64,000 bases of DNA, from the NCBI GenBank assembly GCA_947499155.1, contig CANMND010000003.1:124001-188000 (forward strand), given 5' to 3'. Position 1 is the first letter of the stretch; each line of letters opens with the position of its first letter. The notes beneath the pieces were generated by a model that was not told the DNA's origin, did not search any database, and saw nothing but the letters and a program-made list of their open reading frames with translations. Shown here one piece after another: positions 9,723-18,011 of this stretch. This DNA comes from an uncultured Sphingomonadales bacterium. Its GTDB lineage: Bacteria; Pseudomonadota; Alphaproteobacteria; Sphingomonadales; Rhodothalassiaceae. The translations under genes and the position numbers were made by a program.

Positions 9723-10016
9723 ATGAGCCTCGTCGAACTGACACAAGCCGTCCGCGAGAAGGTTTCAGGTTCCAGCATTTCCAGCACGATTAAATTCGAT
9801 CTGGGGGACACTGGAATTATTCGCATCGTTGGCAGCAAGTCACCGCCAGAAGTCGACAATGAAGATGCCGATGCAGACTGCACCATTTCTGTAGCTGAAG
9901 ATGATTTTCGTGAGATTATTGATGGAACGCAAAATGCGCAAATGGCTTTCATGATGGGCAAACTGAAAGTTGACGGCGACATGGGCGCGGCCATGCAACT
10001 GGCGAGCGCCTTGTAA
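9723..10016 (+). CDS. SCP2 sterol-binding domain protein
   Basis: A 97-aa single-domain protein with the features of the SCP2 fold: an amphipathic N-terminal helix, FDLGDTGIIRI, ADCTISVAEDDFREII, and a C-terminal MGKLKVDGDMGAAMQL, which matches the family's G-K-L-x-x-x-G-D ending. SCP2 proteins bind hydrophobic ligands such as acyl-CoAs. A good ribosome-binding site (AAGGAAA) precedes the ATG. It is followed at once by a strong hairpin, so it is probably transcribed alone. Confidence 0.9.
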   Translation: MSLVELTQAVREKVSGSSISSTIKFDLGDTGIIRIVGSKSPPEVDNEDADADCTISVAEDDFREIIDGTQNAQMAFMMGKLKVDGDMGAAMQLASAL

Positions 10017-10027
10017 AACCCTAAAGC

Positions 10028-10067
10028 AGCAAGAGACCCGCCCCCTTAGTGTGGCGGGTCTCTTGCT
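10028..10067 (+). terminator. Strong hairpin after the SCP2 gene
   Basis: A perfect 15-bp inverted repeat (arms 10028-10042 and 10053-10067, AGCAAGAGACCCGCC and its complement) with a 10-base loop lies 12 bases after the SCP2 stop codon. There is no clear T-tract, so termination may be imperfect or the hairpin may act as an RNA-stabilising 3' end. Confidence 0.75.
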
Positions 10068-10225
10068 AATGCGGGCTATCTTCTTGTCTCCCCTGCCTGT
10101 CAAACACGCAGAGTTCTTTGGCATGTGGTTTGCGCTATAATTGGTTTCCTGTATTCTGGAACAGTGCAGTTCTGGACCAGCATAATCCGATGATTTTGTA
10201 ACCGTTCAGCCAAAAATATTGATCC

Positions 10226-10774
10226 ATGCCCGAAAGACCAGACATGTCCTTGCTCGACGCCATACGCTATGCCGCAATTGTGCTGTCCATTGCCGTTGTC
10301 ATACTGGGGATGGCACTCCTGTTTATGTCCCCGGGACAATTGGAAGGCCTGTTTGGAAAAATTGAAGCGGAAATTGTTGACTTCAACACCTTGGAACGTG
10401 CCAGTAACAAGAACAGCTATTTGCTTTGTTCGCCAGAGCACTGCCCTTACGCTCATCCAGATGGGCCAGCTCCAGTCTTTGCCATCCCCCCAGAGCGTTT
10501 ACGGACAATTCTGTTGGATTTCGCTGATAAAGCCCCGAACATTCGAACCTATTCCGACAGAATGGATCTCGAACTCCAGCAATTCGACTTTATCGAACGT
10601 ACGCCGGCAATGCGTTTCCCTGATATAATCACAGTCCGCATTTATCCGACCGACGATGGCGGCTCCACCATGGCTATTTATAGTCGCTCAGTTTATGGCC
10701 AGTCTGATTTCAATGCAAATCGTGACCGGATCACCCGCTGGCTCGCCATCATCACACCGGCAGAGGAATTTTAA
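10226..10774 (+). CDS. DUF1499 family protein
   Basis: 182 aa with one N-terminal membrane segment (about residues 13-33) and a DUF1499 domain: NSYLLCSPEHC near the start, RFPDIITVRIYP in the middle, and a C-terminal SRSVYGQSDFNANRDRI that matches the family's S-R-x-G-x-S-D-x-x-x-N-x-x-R-I ending. The function of DUF1499 proteins is unknown. The start at 10226 is taken; an alternative Met six residues later would only shorten the tail before the membrane segment. Confidence 0.85.
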   Translation: MPERPDMSLLDAIRYAAIVLSIAVVILGMALLFMSPGQLEGLFGKIEAEIVDFNTLERASNKNSYLLCSPEHCPYAHPDGPAPVFAIPPERLRTILLDFADKAPNIRTYSDRMDLELQQFDFIERTPAMRFPDIITVRIYPTDDGGSTMAIYSRSVYGQSDFNANRDRITRWLAIITPAEEF

Positions 10775-10877
10775 GTAAATTGCTTGTTTCACTAATCTTT
10801 AATGTGTTTATTGAAATGCTAATATCAGACCACACGGCAAGAGCACACAGATCAACCGTTAAAGGGGCATCAGGACC

Positions 10878-11378
10878 ATGTACAAGGGAGCAAGGCGACT
10901 ATTTTTCATCCTGCTGGCACCCATCACAGGCCTTGTGTTCATAAGCACGGCCTCGGCCTCCTGCGTCACCCCTGAGGAGCGCGCGGCCAACCAGTTACGA
11001 TTCTTGCAAACCCAGATGATGGTCGGCGCCCTTCAATGTCGTGGCCGCCGTGACCTGGGGCAACGGACATATTACAATCAGTTCGTCAAAATGTATAAGT
11101 CAGAACTTGGTGCATCAGGCAAAACCCTGATCGCATACTTTCAACGGGCCTATGGGGACAAGTCCAAAATCATGCTGGACAAGCATGTGACCAGCCTTGC
11201 CAACACTATATCTTCGGGCAGCAGGGATGTTCCAGAATTCTGCACCGGTATCGCTTCATTGGGAGCACAACTCGCCGACGGCAATGGCCTTCATGAAGCA
11301 ACGTATAAAACACCGATTGCCTTTGAGCCAAACTTCCCGATCTGCCAAGTGGACCGCAAAACCGCATTGCTGGAATAA
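10878..11378 (+). CDS. Secreted protein of unknown function
   Basis: 166 aa with a clear Sec signal peptide (hydrophobic residues 9-25, cleavage likely after TASA). The mature protein has four cysteines (near positions 29, 54, 122 and 156), which could form two periplasmic disulfides, and is predicted mostly helical. I do not recognise the family. The gene stands alone between the DUF1499 gene and a rho-independent terminator and converges on the OmpA gene. Confidence 0.7.
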   Translation: MYKGARRLFFILLAPITGLVFISTASASCVTPEERAANQLRFLQTQMMVGALQCRGRRDLGQRTYYNQFVKMYKSELGASGKTLIAYFQRAYGDKSKIMLDKHVTSLANTISSGSRDVPEFCTGIASLGAQLADGNGLHEATYKTPIAFEPNFPICQVDRKTALLE

Positions 11379-11398
11379 GTTTCTGTCCAGAAACAAAT

Positions 11399-11434
11399 AA
11401 AACAGGCGCCCCCTGATCGGAGACGCCTGTTTTT
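11399..11434 (+). terminator. Rho-independent terminator
   Basis: A 10-bp perfect inverted repeat (AAAACAGGCG and its complement, 11399-11408 and 11424-11433) runs into a T-tract on the plus strand. The A-rich left arm gives a T-tract on the other strand too. It lies between convergent genes and can serve both. Confidence 0.85.
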
Positions 11435-11459
11435 GCATGGCTAATGGATGACTTGTAAA

Positions 11460-12824
11460 TCAGCTTCCTGGCTGCGGGAACAGGATTTCAACACGCCTGT
11501 TTTGAGGCTCGCGCACACCATCATCTGTTGAAATCAGAGGCTCAGACTCACCGCGAGCAGCCTTTACAACTGCGTTTGCCGGGACACCCATAGTACTTAG
11601 GGCTGCACCTACGCTGTCTGCACGGCGCTGAGAAAGACCTTCATTATATCGTGCAGGACCGGACCTATCCGTATGACCAACCACCTGTATGCGTGCCACA
11701 CCGTACTTCTTGTATGCAGCGGCTGCATCCTGAAGAATAGCGCTTGCCTCAGGTGTCAAGCGTGCACTGTCAAAATCAAAGAAGACAAGGAACGGACCAA
11801 CTTCCGGCGCCATAACATCCACGGTGACAGTTGCTGTCGCGACCGCTCCTGCATCATCCTGAATGGTATAGGTAAAGCTGTCACGGCCACTAAAATCCAC
11901 ATTGGCTTCATAGGTGAGACCGCCATCGGAATTGCGCGTCACGGTCCCATGCTGTGGCTGTGCAAAAGTGGCAATGCCCGTAATATTTCCATCGGGATCA
12001 TTGTCGTTAGCAAGCACATCAATGGCTACCGATTGACCAGCTTCCACACGCGCTCTGTCAGCCCGTGCATTCGGTGCTCGATTGACAGGTGCAGCCGGAG
12101 CAGCCGGAGCTGCAACCTTTTTGGCACGTGGCGCAGGTTCTGCTCCGCCAAAAGCATAACGCAATCCGACCAGCACGGAATGTGCTTTGTACTTGAATTT
12201 GCCATCAATGCTGTCAGCGATTTTGGTATCGTTAAGTCCAGTTACCAGGAAGCGGTAACCTATTTCAGCAGTGAGAGAATCTGTTACTTTCGTGCTAATC
12301 CCACCCAGTGCCTGAAAAGCAACATCCGCACCATTTGTATTCAGCAGGGTTTGACCGCTGGCAAGGCGATAAGTCATGTCTGTGACCGCAACACCTACGC
12401 CAACACCAAGATAAGGCGTTAATCCTTCAACAACTGGCACATCATAAATAGTGTTCAGCATAAAACTGTGGGCATTGACACTCGTCTTGTCGATGTCAGG
12501 ATTGCCTGAAAGTGGCGGCAGACCCAATGCTGCGCCCGCACCGCCATCCCTGCGTACTGCGAGGCTTTGAATTTTATTGCGATGCAGCAAATATTCGAGC
12601 TCAAGCCGTATGGGTTTGAAGTCATAACCAAAAGCCGCACCCATGGCCCAGCCCGTTTCGCGATCGTCCTTGGAACGGAAATCGCCCTCAACGGCTTCAT
12701 CATGGGCCCAGTTAAAGCCGCCCCTTAACGCACCATAGTAATTTCCGGTCTCATCTGCCGACGCTACCGATATAAACGGCAACAGACTGACTGAAGCGAG
12801 AAGAAGTATTGTCTTTTTCACCAT
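11460..12824 (-). CDS. OmpA-type outer-membrane protein with Ig-like spacer
   Basis: Sec signal peptide at residues 1-23 (start at the ATG at 12824, preceded by GGGGG; the open frame extends 26 codons further but these look non-coding). An 8-stranded beta-barrel (about 25-210) follows, then an Ala/Pro linker, an Ig/cadherin-like domain (VAIDVLANDNDPDGN to SFTYTIQDDAGA), and a C-terminal OmpA peptidoglycan-binding domain with VVGHTDRSGPARYNEGLSQR. The barrel anchors in the outer membrane and the OmpA domain binds diaminopimelate of peptidoglycan. The Ig-like insert between barrel and OmpA domain is a less common arrangement. Confidence 0.92.
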   Translation of the reverse strand: MVKKTILLLASVSLLPFISVASADETGNYYGALRGGFNWAHDEAVEGDFRSKDDRETGWAMGAAFGYDFKPIRLELEYLLHRNKIQSLAVRRDGGAGAALGLPPLSGNPDIDKTSVNAHSFMLNTIYDVPVVEGLTPYLGVGVGVAVTDMTYRLASGQTLLNTNGADVAFQALGGISTKVTDSLTAEIGYRFLVTGLNDTKIADSIDGKFKYKAHSVLVGLRYAFGGAEPAPRAKKVAAPAAPAAPVNRAPNARADRARVEAGQSVAIDVLANDNDPDGNITGIATFAQPQHGTVTRNSDGGLTYEANVDFSGRDSFTYTIQDDAGAVATATVTVDVMAPEVGPFLVFFDFDSARLTPEASAILQDAAAAYKKYGVARIQVVGHTDRSGPARYNEGLSQRRADSVGAALSTMGVPANAVVKAARGESEPLISTDDGVREPQNRRVEILFPQPGS

Positions 12825-12977
12825 ATCCCCCTTTTCCTGTCTACAATGGAAGATGGTCCACCTAGATATCTGCGTAATGCACGTAAAAGTGCAGTAATAC
12901 AAGAACTGACGTATAACTTTGTCAGAAAGATGATTAAAAATGACTATAATTGTGTGCTTCCCTTATTAGTGGCTTAT

Positions 12978-13475
12978 TCAGGCCGCAATCAGACCATGCT
13001 GCCTCATAATCGTCAAAATAGCAGCCACTGTGGCGCGGGACTCGGTATCTATTGTTTGCCCTCCCGCTGGGTCCGGAATTGCCCCACCGCGCATTCCAAG
13101 AACTTTTTGGCCCCCAATAAATACAGCATCACCGCGTAATTCGCCAATTTGCCAGCCCATACCATCATAAAGTGCTTGTACATTTCTGTCAGTGATCCAG
13201 GCCCTCATCCCCTTTTTCGGCTCAACATAACGCCATTGCCCATCAAGCCACTGTGCAATCATGGCTTCGCGCCCTTCCCACAGGCCAAATGCTCCCGGGG
13301 CAATAATCCAGGCCATGCCATCGCCTGGCGATAGGGGAGGCTCAAGCAGGGCGTCACTTTCCACGTGCAAATGAAGCAACAGGTCAAGTTGTATCAGGGC
13401 CTCATTATGGGTGACTTCTTTTTGTGACTGGCTGGTCAAGATAAATGGCAGCGAAAAGCGTTTGCTTACCGACAT
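12978..13475 (-). CDS. DUF2793 protein at the distal end of the GTA cluster
   Basis: About 165 aa. The domain is recognisable from LPFILTSQSQKEVTHNEAL and WIIAPGAFGLWEGREAMIAQ, typical of DUF2793, a family found at the end of GTA-like and prophage tail operons in alphaproteobacteria. It is probably a tail-fibre-like or particle-surface component. The ATG at 13475 is preceded by GGAG and is preferred over a GTG five codons upstream. It lies 35 bp after the gp15 gene on the same strand and is likely the last gene of the operon. Confidence 0.85.
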   Translation of the reverse strand: MSVSKRFSLPFILTSQSQKEVTHNEALIQLDLLLHLHVESDALLEPPLSPGDGMAWIIAPGAFGLWEGREAMIAQWLDGQWRYVEPKKGMRAWITDRNVQALYDGMGWQIGELRGDAVFIGGQKVLGMRGGAIPDPAGGQTIDTESRATVAAILTIMRQHGLIAA

Positions 13476-13510
13476 GGCGTCCGTCTCCACATTGCATATG
13501 ACTTCGTCTA

Positions 13511-15763
13511 CTAAAGGGTTCCCGTGAACGCAAAGCCGCGCCCGACAAGAGTGCTGATCTGGTAAATAGCGACATCAACGGCCGTGACCGGTACACCAAA
13601 ATCCGCGACCTGATGATCTACGTTGTAGATTGCCTGAGATTTGGTGACTGAAATCGTTCTGACCGGTTGCCCCGCCTTTAAGATATCCACCTGATACTCC
13701 TCGGTCTCTTCACCAAGAGGCACATCGCTGCCATCAATCCACGCGCCACCGATCCGTCCACGACGCATCCATGAAAGAGCAAGATCACCTGCTACAGTTC
13801 GGCTCGCACGCACATGTACCGGCGACAAAGGCATAAGTGCCCGGGCACGATAGGTGAATGTCTCTGGCGGAGTTTCATCCAGCGTCTTGTTAATAGAAAC
13901 GGCCTTGGTCAGGATCGGCTGACCCATAGAGCTGAGGGGAACATCCATATCCATCAAACCACCACCATCCAGGAGGATGAAGCGCTCTCCTGGTTGATGA
14001 GTGGTCATGGCCCATTCCGTTCCTCCGCGTCCCCGCAGCAGACCCCGCAAATGATATCGCCCGTCCGGCTCCAGAAACGCTTCACGAAACTGGATAATCT
14101 CATCGCCCACCACGGCCAGATTGGCGCCATTCAACACACCTAGACGAGATCGAGATTCCAGTGACATCTCTGGACGAATCAGACGCACATCAAGGGACTG
14201 TGTTTCGTCCCAATAAGCGTGAGGCCCGATATCAGGCGGGACAAGGACAGTTCCCATGACCGATCCCGCCCGATTGGTGGCAATCAGGTCATAGCTTTCT
14301 CCGGCATCGCGCGAGACATAAATACCTGACCCCTTCCACCCGGGCGCCGTCCCCGATGAGGCTGCGACGATATGGGGTCCCCCCTTGTCCCCCCCAAGCC
14401 CTGGCAGATCCAGTATTTCAAGTTGCGTTTCACCAACCGGGCTAATGATTGGAGGCGCGAAAAAGCCACTTGCTGCACTGTTCGTTGCTGTAAATGGAAG
14501 TGTTCCAAGCGGGTGCCCCGACAAAAGAATCCGATCAGCCTCAATACTCATTTCATTAATCATCAGGACGATTGACCTGCCTGCCACCGCATATGAAATC
14601 CGGTCGCCCACCTCCAGATCCGCATAATGCACCGGCAGTTGCAGATGGTGACTGACCTGACCCAGCCAGTTCAGAGCCAGAAGTTCCTCCACCTGATGTT
14701 TGGCGCTCACTGCCGAAAGATATAGGGGTGTCTCCACCAGTCCACGCTGGTCGGAATTGTCCTGCTGACGGCGGGCCCGCTGGATAGCAGGCTGATAATC
14801 CCTGGCAGGGTCTCCATAATGAAGCTCCAGTTCCTGCAACAGATCGCCCCCCTGTTCACGTTCGATGCGAATCTGGAAGCGATCCGTGTCTTCGCCATCC
14901 GCCACTGCGCCCAGATCAGATTCCGCAATCATCCGTACCGGATCAGCACCGGGCGCCCGCATACGCAACTTCCCACTGCCTTCTGAAATGCTGACAGGAA
15001 AAGTGCTTAATACCGCATCCATGACTCCGCGGGCATGGGTGTCTCGTCCAATGGCAAGACCAGTTATCGGTGTTGCAAGCCCATCAACTTCCACATTCAT
15101 GAGACCCACCCTTGAGGGGATTTCATGCAGAAGGTCGGCAAGGCTCAACGCAGTGTCGGCAACCACTTCAAAGCTGAGATTGGGAACACGATTGGCAAAT
15201 TCAGCCAATTCCAGATTCTCCAGAACCACATAGGCCAGCCCACGAAAGGCGGGTGTATTACCAAAGCCTTCATGGGCCTCAATCAGCGGATCTGGATTTT
15301 GAATCTCTTCACCGGGATAGACCCGTATCGTCGCAGGTGAGAGCCAGTTCCCGTCACTGTCACGCAACAGCTTTCCATCAGCCCAAATACGGCGGATATG
15401 GCGTATCACCCGCGCACTCAGGCCCACCGCCAAAGATACAGAATATGAAAATGTCACAGATGTGGTGGAGGGCTTGCCCCCCTTGCCCCCTGATGATTGT
15501 CGCGTTTCAGATCGCTTTTCTACCAAGCCTGTGGACCACAGCACATTTCCCGCAATTCGTGCCGAGCCAAAGACCACTGGGATCGGTGCCCCCAGAGAAG
15601 ATGCCTGGACAGCTAGATCCGCCAGACGTGGCCCTTCATGGCTCCTCGCCCCGCCAGGGGTAAAGACTGCCCTGTCAATTTTTGACCCGACAAATGCCCC
15701 AATAGCGGCCCCGACGGGCCCACCCACCGCATTACCGACCGCACTCAGAACCAAAGTCGCCAT
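13511..15763 (-). CDS. GTA gp15-like baseplate/host-specificity protein
   Basis: About 750 aa, starting MATLVLSAVGNAVGGPVGAA, the typical Gly-rich opening of GTA gp15. The start at 15763 overlaps the stop of the NlpC/P60 gene (TGATG). The Rhodobacter capsulatus homologue is about 1300 aa and contains a GTA_TIM-barrel domain in its first half. This protein goes directly from the N-terminal domain to the phage-tail_3-like part (about residues 180-480) and a beta-rich C-terminal region, so the TIM-barrel appears to be absent. It is expected at the tail tip, contacting the recipient cell. Confidence 0.85.
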   Translation of the reverse strand: MATLVLSAVGNAVGGPVGAAIGAFVGSKIDRAVFTPGGARSHEGPRLADLAVQASSLGAPIPVVFGSARIAGNVLWSTGLVEKRSETRQSSGGKGGKPSTTSVTFSYSVSLAVGLSARVIRHIRRIWADGKLLRDSDGNWLSPATIRVYPGEEIQNPDPLIEAHEGFGNTPAFRGLAYVVLENLELAEFANRVPNLSFEVVADTALSLADLLHEIPSRVGLMNVEVDGLATPITGLAIGRDTHARGVMDAVLSTFPVSISEGSGKLRMRAPGADPVRMIAESDLGAVADGEDTDRFQIRIEREQGGDLLQELELHYGDPARDYQPAIQRARRQQDNSDQRGLVETPLYLSAVSAKHQVEELLALNWLGQVSHHLQLPVHYADLEVGDRISYAVAGRSIVLMINEMSIEADRILLSGHPLGTLPFTATNSAASGFFAPPIISPVGETQLEILDLPGLGGDKGGPHIVAASSGTAPGWKGSGIYVSRDAGESYDLIATNRAGSVMGTVLVPPDIGPHAYWDETQSLDVRLIRPEMSLESRSRLGVLNGANLAVVGDEIIQFREAFLEPDGRYHLRGLLRGRGGTEWAMTTHQPGERFILLDGGGLMDMDVPLSSMGQPILTKAVSINKTLDETPPETFTYRARALMPLSPVHVRASRTVAGDLALSWMRRGRIGGAWIDGSDVPLGEETEEYQVDILKAGQPVRTISVTKSQAIYNVDHQVADFGVPVTAVDVAIYQISTLVGRGFAFTGTL

Positions 15764-16170
15764 CAGACAAGCCCCGGAAATTGAAAAGTGGAGACGATGC
15801 GCTTGCACCAGTGAGCATCCAGCCGATGCTCGATCACGCGCCCGACATTCTGGCATGCGTGAATAAGGCCTCGGTCGGTGAGAATACCCACATGTTGCGG
15901 CTCCCTGCCCAGACGAAGGCACACTATATCGCCTGGTTCTCCTTGCTGGACCGACAAAAACCCCGCCTCTACCGCCACTTCTTGCAGCCTGTTGCCTTGT
16001 GGCAGTCTCGGATAGTTGCGAAGATCAAAGGTCGTGAGTCCAAGCGTTTGCCCGACCCAGATAACAAGGCCCACACAGTCAAGACCAACATGAGGCTGTC
16101 GTCCTTGATGGTGAAATGGGGTTCCAAGTGCCTGCCGTGCGCGTTTAATGACGTCGATACGTGAAACCAC
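15763..16170 (-). CDS. GTA gp14-like NlpC/P60 cell-wall peptidase
   Basis: Tail-associated peptidoglycan hydrolase that helps the particle open the wall. The catalytic Cys is in GLDCVGLVIW (about C32 from the GTG start) and the His in PQHVGIL. The open frame continues to 16287, but the upstream part would overlap the divergent plus-strand gene and lacks family similarity. A GTG at 16170 just before SRIDVIKRARQALGTPF gives the usual length of about 135 aa. Because a plus-strand gene separates it from gp13, it needs its own promoter in 16171-16267 or very long read-through. Confidence 0.85.
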   Translation of the reverse strand: MVSRIDVIKRARQALGTPFHHQGRQPHVGLDCVGLVIWVGQTLGLTTFDLRNYPRLPQGNRLQEVAVEAGFLSVQQGEPGDIVCLRLGREPQHVGILTDRGLIHACQNVGRVIEHRLDAHWCKRIVSTFQFPGLV

Positions 16171-16267
16171 TCTTCTATTCCGCCCCTGCCTTGTGCTATC
16201 GCTTTTAGCCGAGCAGGAGGCGATACGACCGGAACCAGCATACGCCTCATCGAAACAGTGAGGAATC

Positions 16268-17170
16268 ATGGACGTTAATTCTTTCATTATCTACCTGCAT
16301 GAATTGCGCAATCAGTGCCTTTACACCCATTCGGCGCTGACAATTTTTAATCAGTCGCTCCAGCAGAATAACCAGACTGGTGTTCTCTTTGCCGGTCAGG
16401 CAGCACTCAGTTCTGCATCCCAGGTCGGCGCGATCTTGTGGCCGACACGGGCACGTGCACGCCGTCGTGGTGAAACTTTGCGTGAGAAACTCAGCCTGCC
16501 AGAAAGTCACGCTCTGGGTGATCGGCGCTTTGTTGAATTGTGGGAGCGTTCGGACGAAAAGCTTGACGACTGGATCAAGGCCACAAAGGGTGAGCGGGTC
16601 CTCTTCGATTTTGTTGGTGATCCGAAAACCATCAACCTGTCCGGCCTGAAGGAAGACGGAATCTACAGGCTTTATGACACCACCAACCGCGTCTTTGTCT
16701 TGCGTGGCATTGGCTATAATATGGAAAATCTGGCCAAGGCCATCGAGGAAATCGGGCGGCGTACAGAACTTCTCCAAAGCCAGATCATGGATCGCGCCCA
16801 AGCCGCCCAGGAAGGCGGACGAGCCGAAGAACCTGCAAATAATGACACCGTGATGTATGATATGGGAACCAGTGGTACGGCCAGCGCGCCCACTGCAGCA
16901 GCCCAGCCGGTTGAAACCACGACCGAGAAAGCACCAGAAGCACAAGAGGCAGCCGAAACTCCGAAAGCCGTAAAAGATACTAAGCCTGCAAAGGCCCCGG
17001 AAACCGCAAAAGCAGACAAGGACGCTGCCACTCCGAAAGCAAAGCCAAAAGCAGCTCCAAAGAAGAAAGCGGCACCCAAAAAGACAGAGGAAAAAAAGCC
17101 TGCGGCAAAGAAACCGGCTACAAAAAAAGCGGCTCCAAAAAGCAAGGCAGCCACCAAAAAGGACGCCTAG
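16268..17170 (+). CDS. Unrecognised protein with histone-H1-like Lys/Ala tail, antisense inside GTA cluster
   Basis: 300 aa on the strand opposite to the tail genes, between gp13 and gp14. Residues 1-190 are a probably globular, helical domain I do not recognise. Residues about 215-300 are Ala/Lys/Pro-rich with repeated KKAAPKK-type motifs, like histone H1 or the AlgP tail, suggesting nucleic-acid binding. Its TAG stop and the TAG stop of gp13 on the other strand lie in the same CTAG (17167-17170). ATG at 16268 follows a GAGGAATC ribosome-binding site. It is either an inserted cargo gene or a lineage-specific particle or regulatory component. Confidence 0.75.
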   Translation: MDVNSFIIYLHELRNQCLYTHSALTIFNQSLQQNNQTGVLFAGQAALSSASQVGAILWPTRARARRRGETLREKLSLPESHALGDRRFVELWERSDEKLDDWIKATKGERVLFDFVGDPKTINLSGLKEDGIYRLYDTTNRVFVLRGIGYNMENLAKAIEEIGRRTELLQSQIMDRAQAAQEGGRAEEPANNDTVMYDMGTSGTASAPTAAAQPVETTTEKAPEAQEAAETPKAVKDTKPAKAPETAKADKDAATPKAKPKAAPKKKAAPKKTEEKKPAAKKPATKKAAPKSKAATKKDA

Positions 17171-18009
17171 CCAAGGCCGGGATAATTCAAAAGGGCGTCC
17201 ATTCCCGGGACAAATGGATCGCCACGGAAATTTTCCACATTATCAAATCTGTCCCGGCAGGTCGTAAGGGTCTTGTCGCACCCGGCGGTGATTGTAAAAA
17301 CATCGCCGGGGGTGATTGGCGCTGGTGGGGCCTGAAAGAGTCGCAAAACGCCCCCCTCATACCTGCGCACCTCACTGACAAGGCCGCCATTCCCCCCCAA
17401 ATGCCAGCGTATCTTGCCAAAATCGTAATTTCCTGCGGTTCCCCCCAATGGAGAGGGGGTAAATTGATTGTCCCCGGTTACGGACACAACTTCAGCCATT
17501 TCTCTAAAATCATTGAGAGAACGCTTGCAGCGCCGGTCTCCCAGTTCAGCCCGACAGCCTGATGAATAAGATTCCGTCATTCTTCGTGACAACCTGTCTG
17601 TCAGACCCCGCATGTCAGCCTGAAACACGCCGTCCTTTTGCGTGATGCGGCCAAGAGTTCCAGTTTGGATTAAAAGCCTGCCATCCTGAGGGGCTTGCCA
17701 GTTAACAAAAAAAACCTCAACCCGTGCGCCATCAAACCGGCCATCCAGCAGATCTGATGCAGAAAGATCCGTGCTCGCCAGAACTCCTTCTATTTCCATA
17801 TTGTCGATCGCCAGGTCATCGGTGGCTCGCATCGCCGTAGCAGTAAGTCCACCATCAGCGCGGTATGTGATGCCGTCCACTTCGATATCCCTGTCATGGG
17901 ACGTAAGCGCTATAAGGACGCCGTCACGCCGGGTGAGGCGCCAGCAAGTGGCAAGGCTTGTGACATCTTCGGCCAAATGCAGGGAGAGCGCTGTACCAAT
18001 CGGTCTCAT
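17167..18009 (-). CDS. GTA gp13-like tail hub protein (DUF2163 / phage_BR0599)
   Basis: 280 aa. DUF2163 is seen in the N-terminal two thirds (LTRRDGVLIALTSHDRDIEV), and the BR0599 part is at the C-terminus with TAGCDKTLTTCRDRFDN and NFRGDPFVPGMD. Four cysteines (C152, C161, C244, C251) are placed as in the Fe-S-cluster-binding hub proteins of GTA and lambda gpL type. It is expected to form the ring that joins the tail tube to the baseplate. It starts two bases after the gp12 stop. Confidence 0.9.
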   Translation of the reverse strand: MRPIGTALSLHLAEDVTSLATCWRLTRRDGVLIALTSHDRDIEVDGITYRADGGLTATAMRATDDLAIDNMEIEGVLASTDLSASDLLDGRFDGARVEVFFVNWQAPQDGRLLIQTGTLGRITQKDGVFQADMRGLTDRLSRRMTESYSSGCRAELGDRRCKRSLNDFREMAEVVSVTGDNQFTPSPLGGTAGNYDFGKIRWHLGGNGGLVSEVRRYEGGVLRLFQAPPAPITPGDVFTITAGCDKTLTTCRDRFDNVENFRGDPFVPGMDALLNYPGLG

Positions 18010-18011
18010 AA

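Noticed and set aside
11673-12422. 249-codon plus-strand open frame opposite the OmpA gene
   Set aside because: Antisense shadow; Cys/Ser/Arg-rich product without domain features, while the minus-strand frame is a clear OmpA protein.
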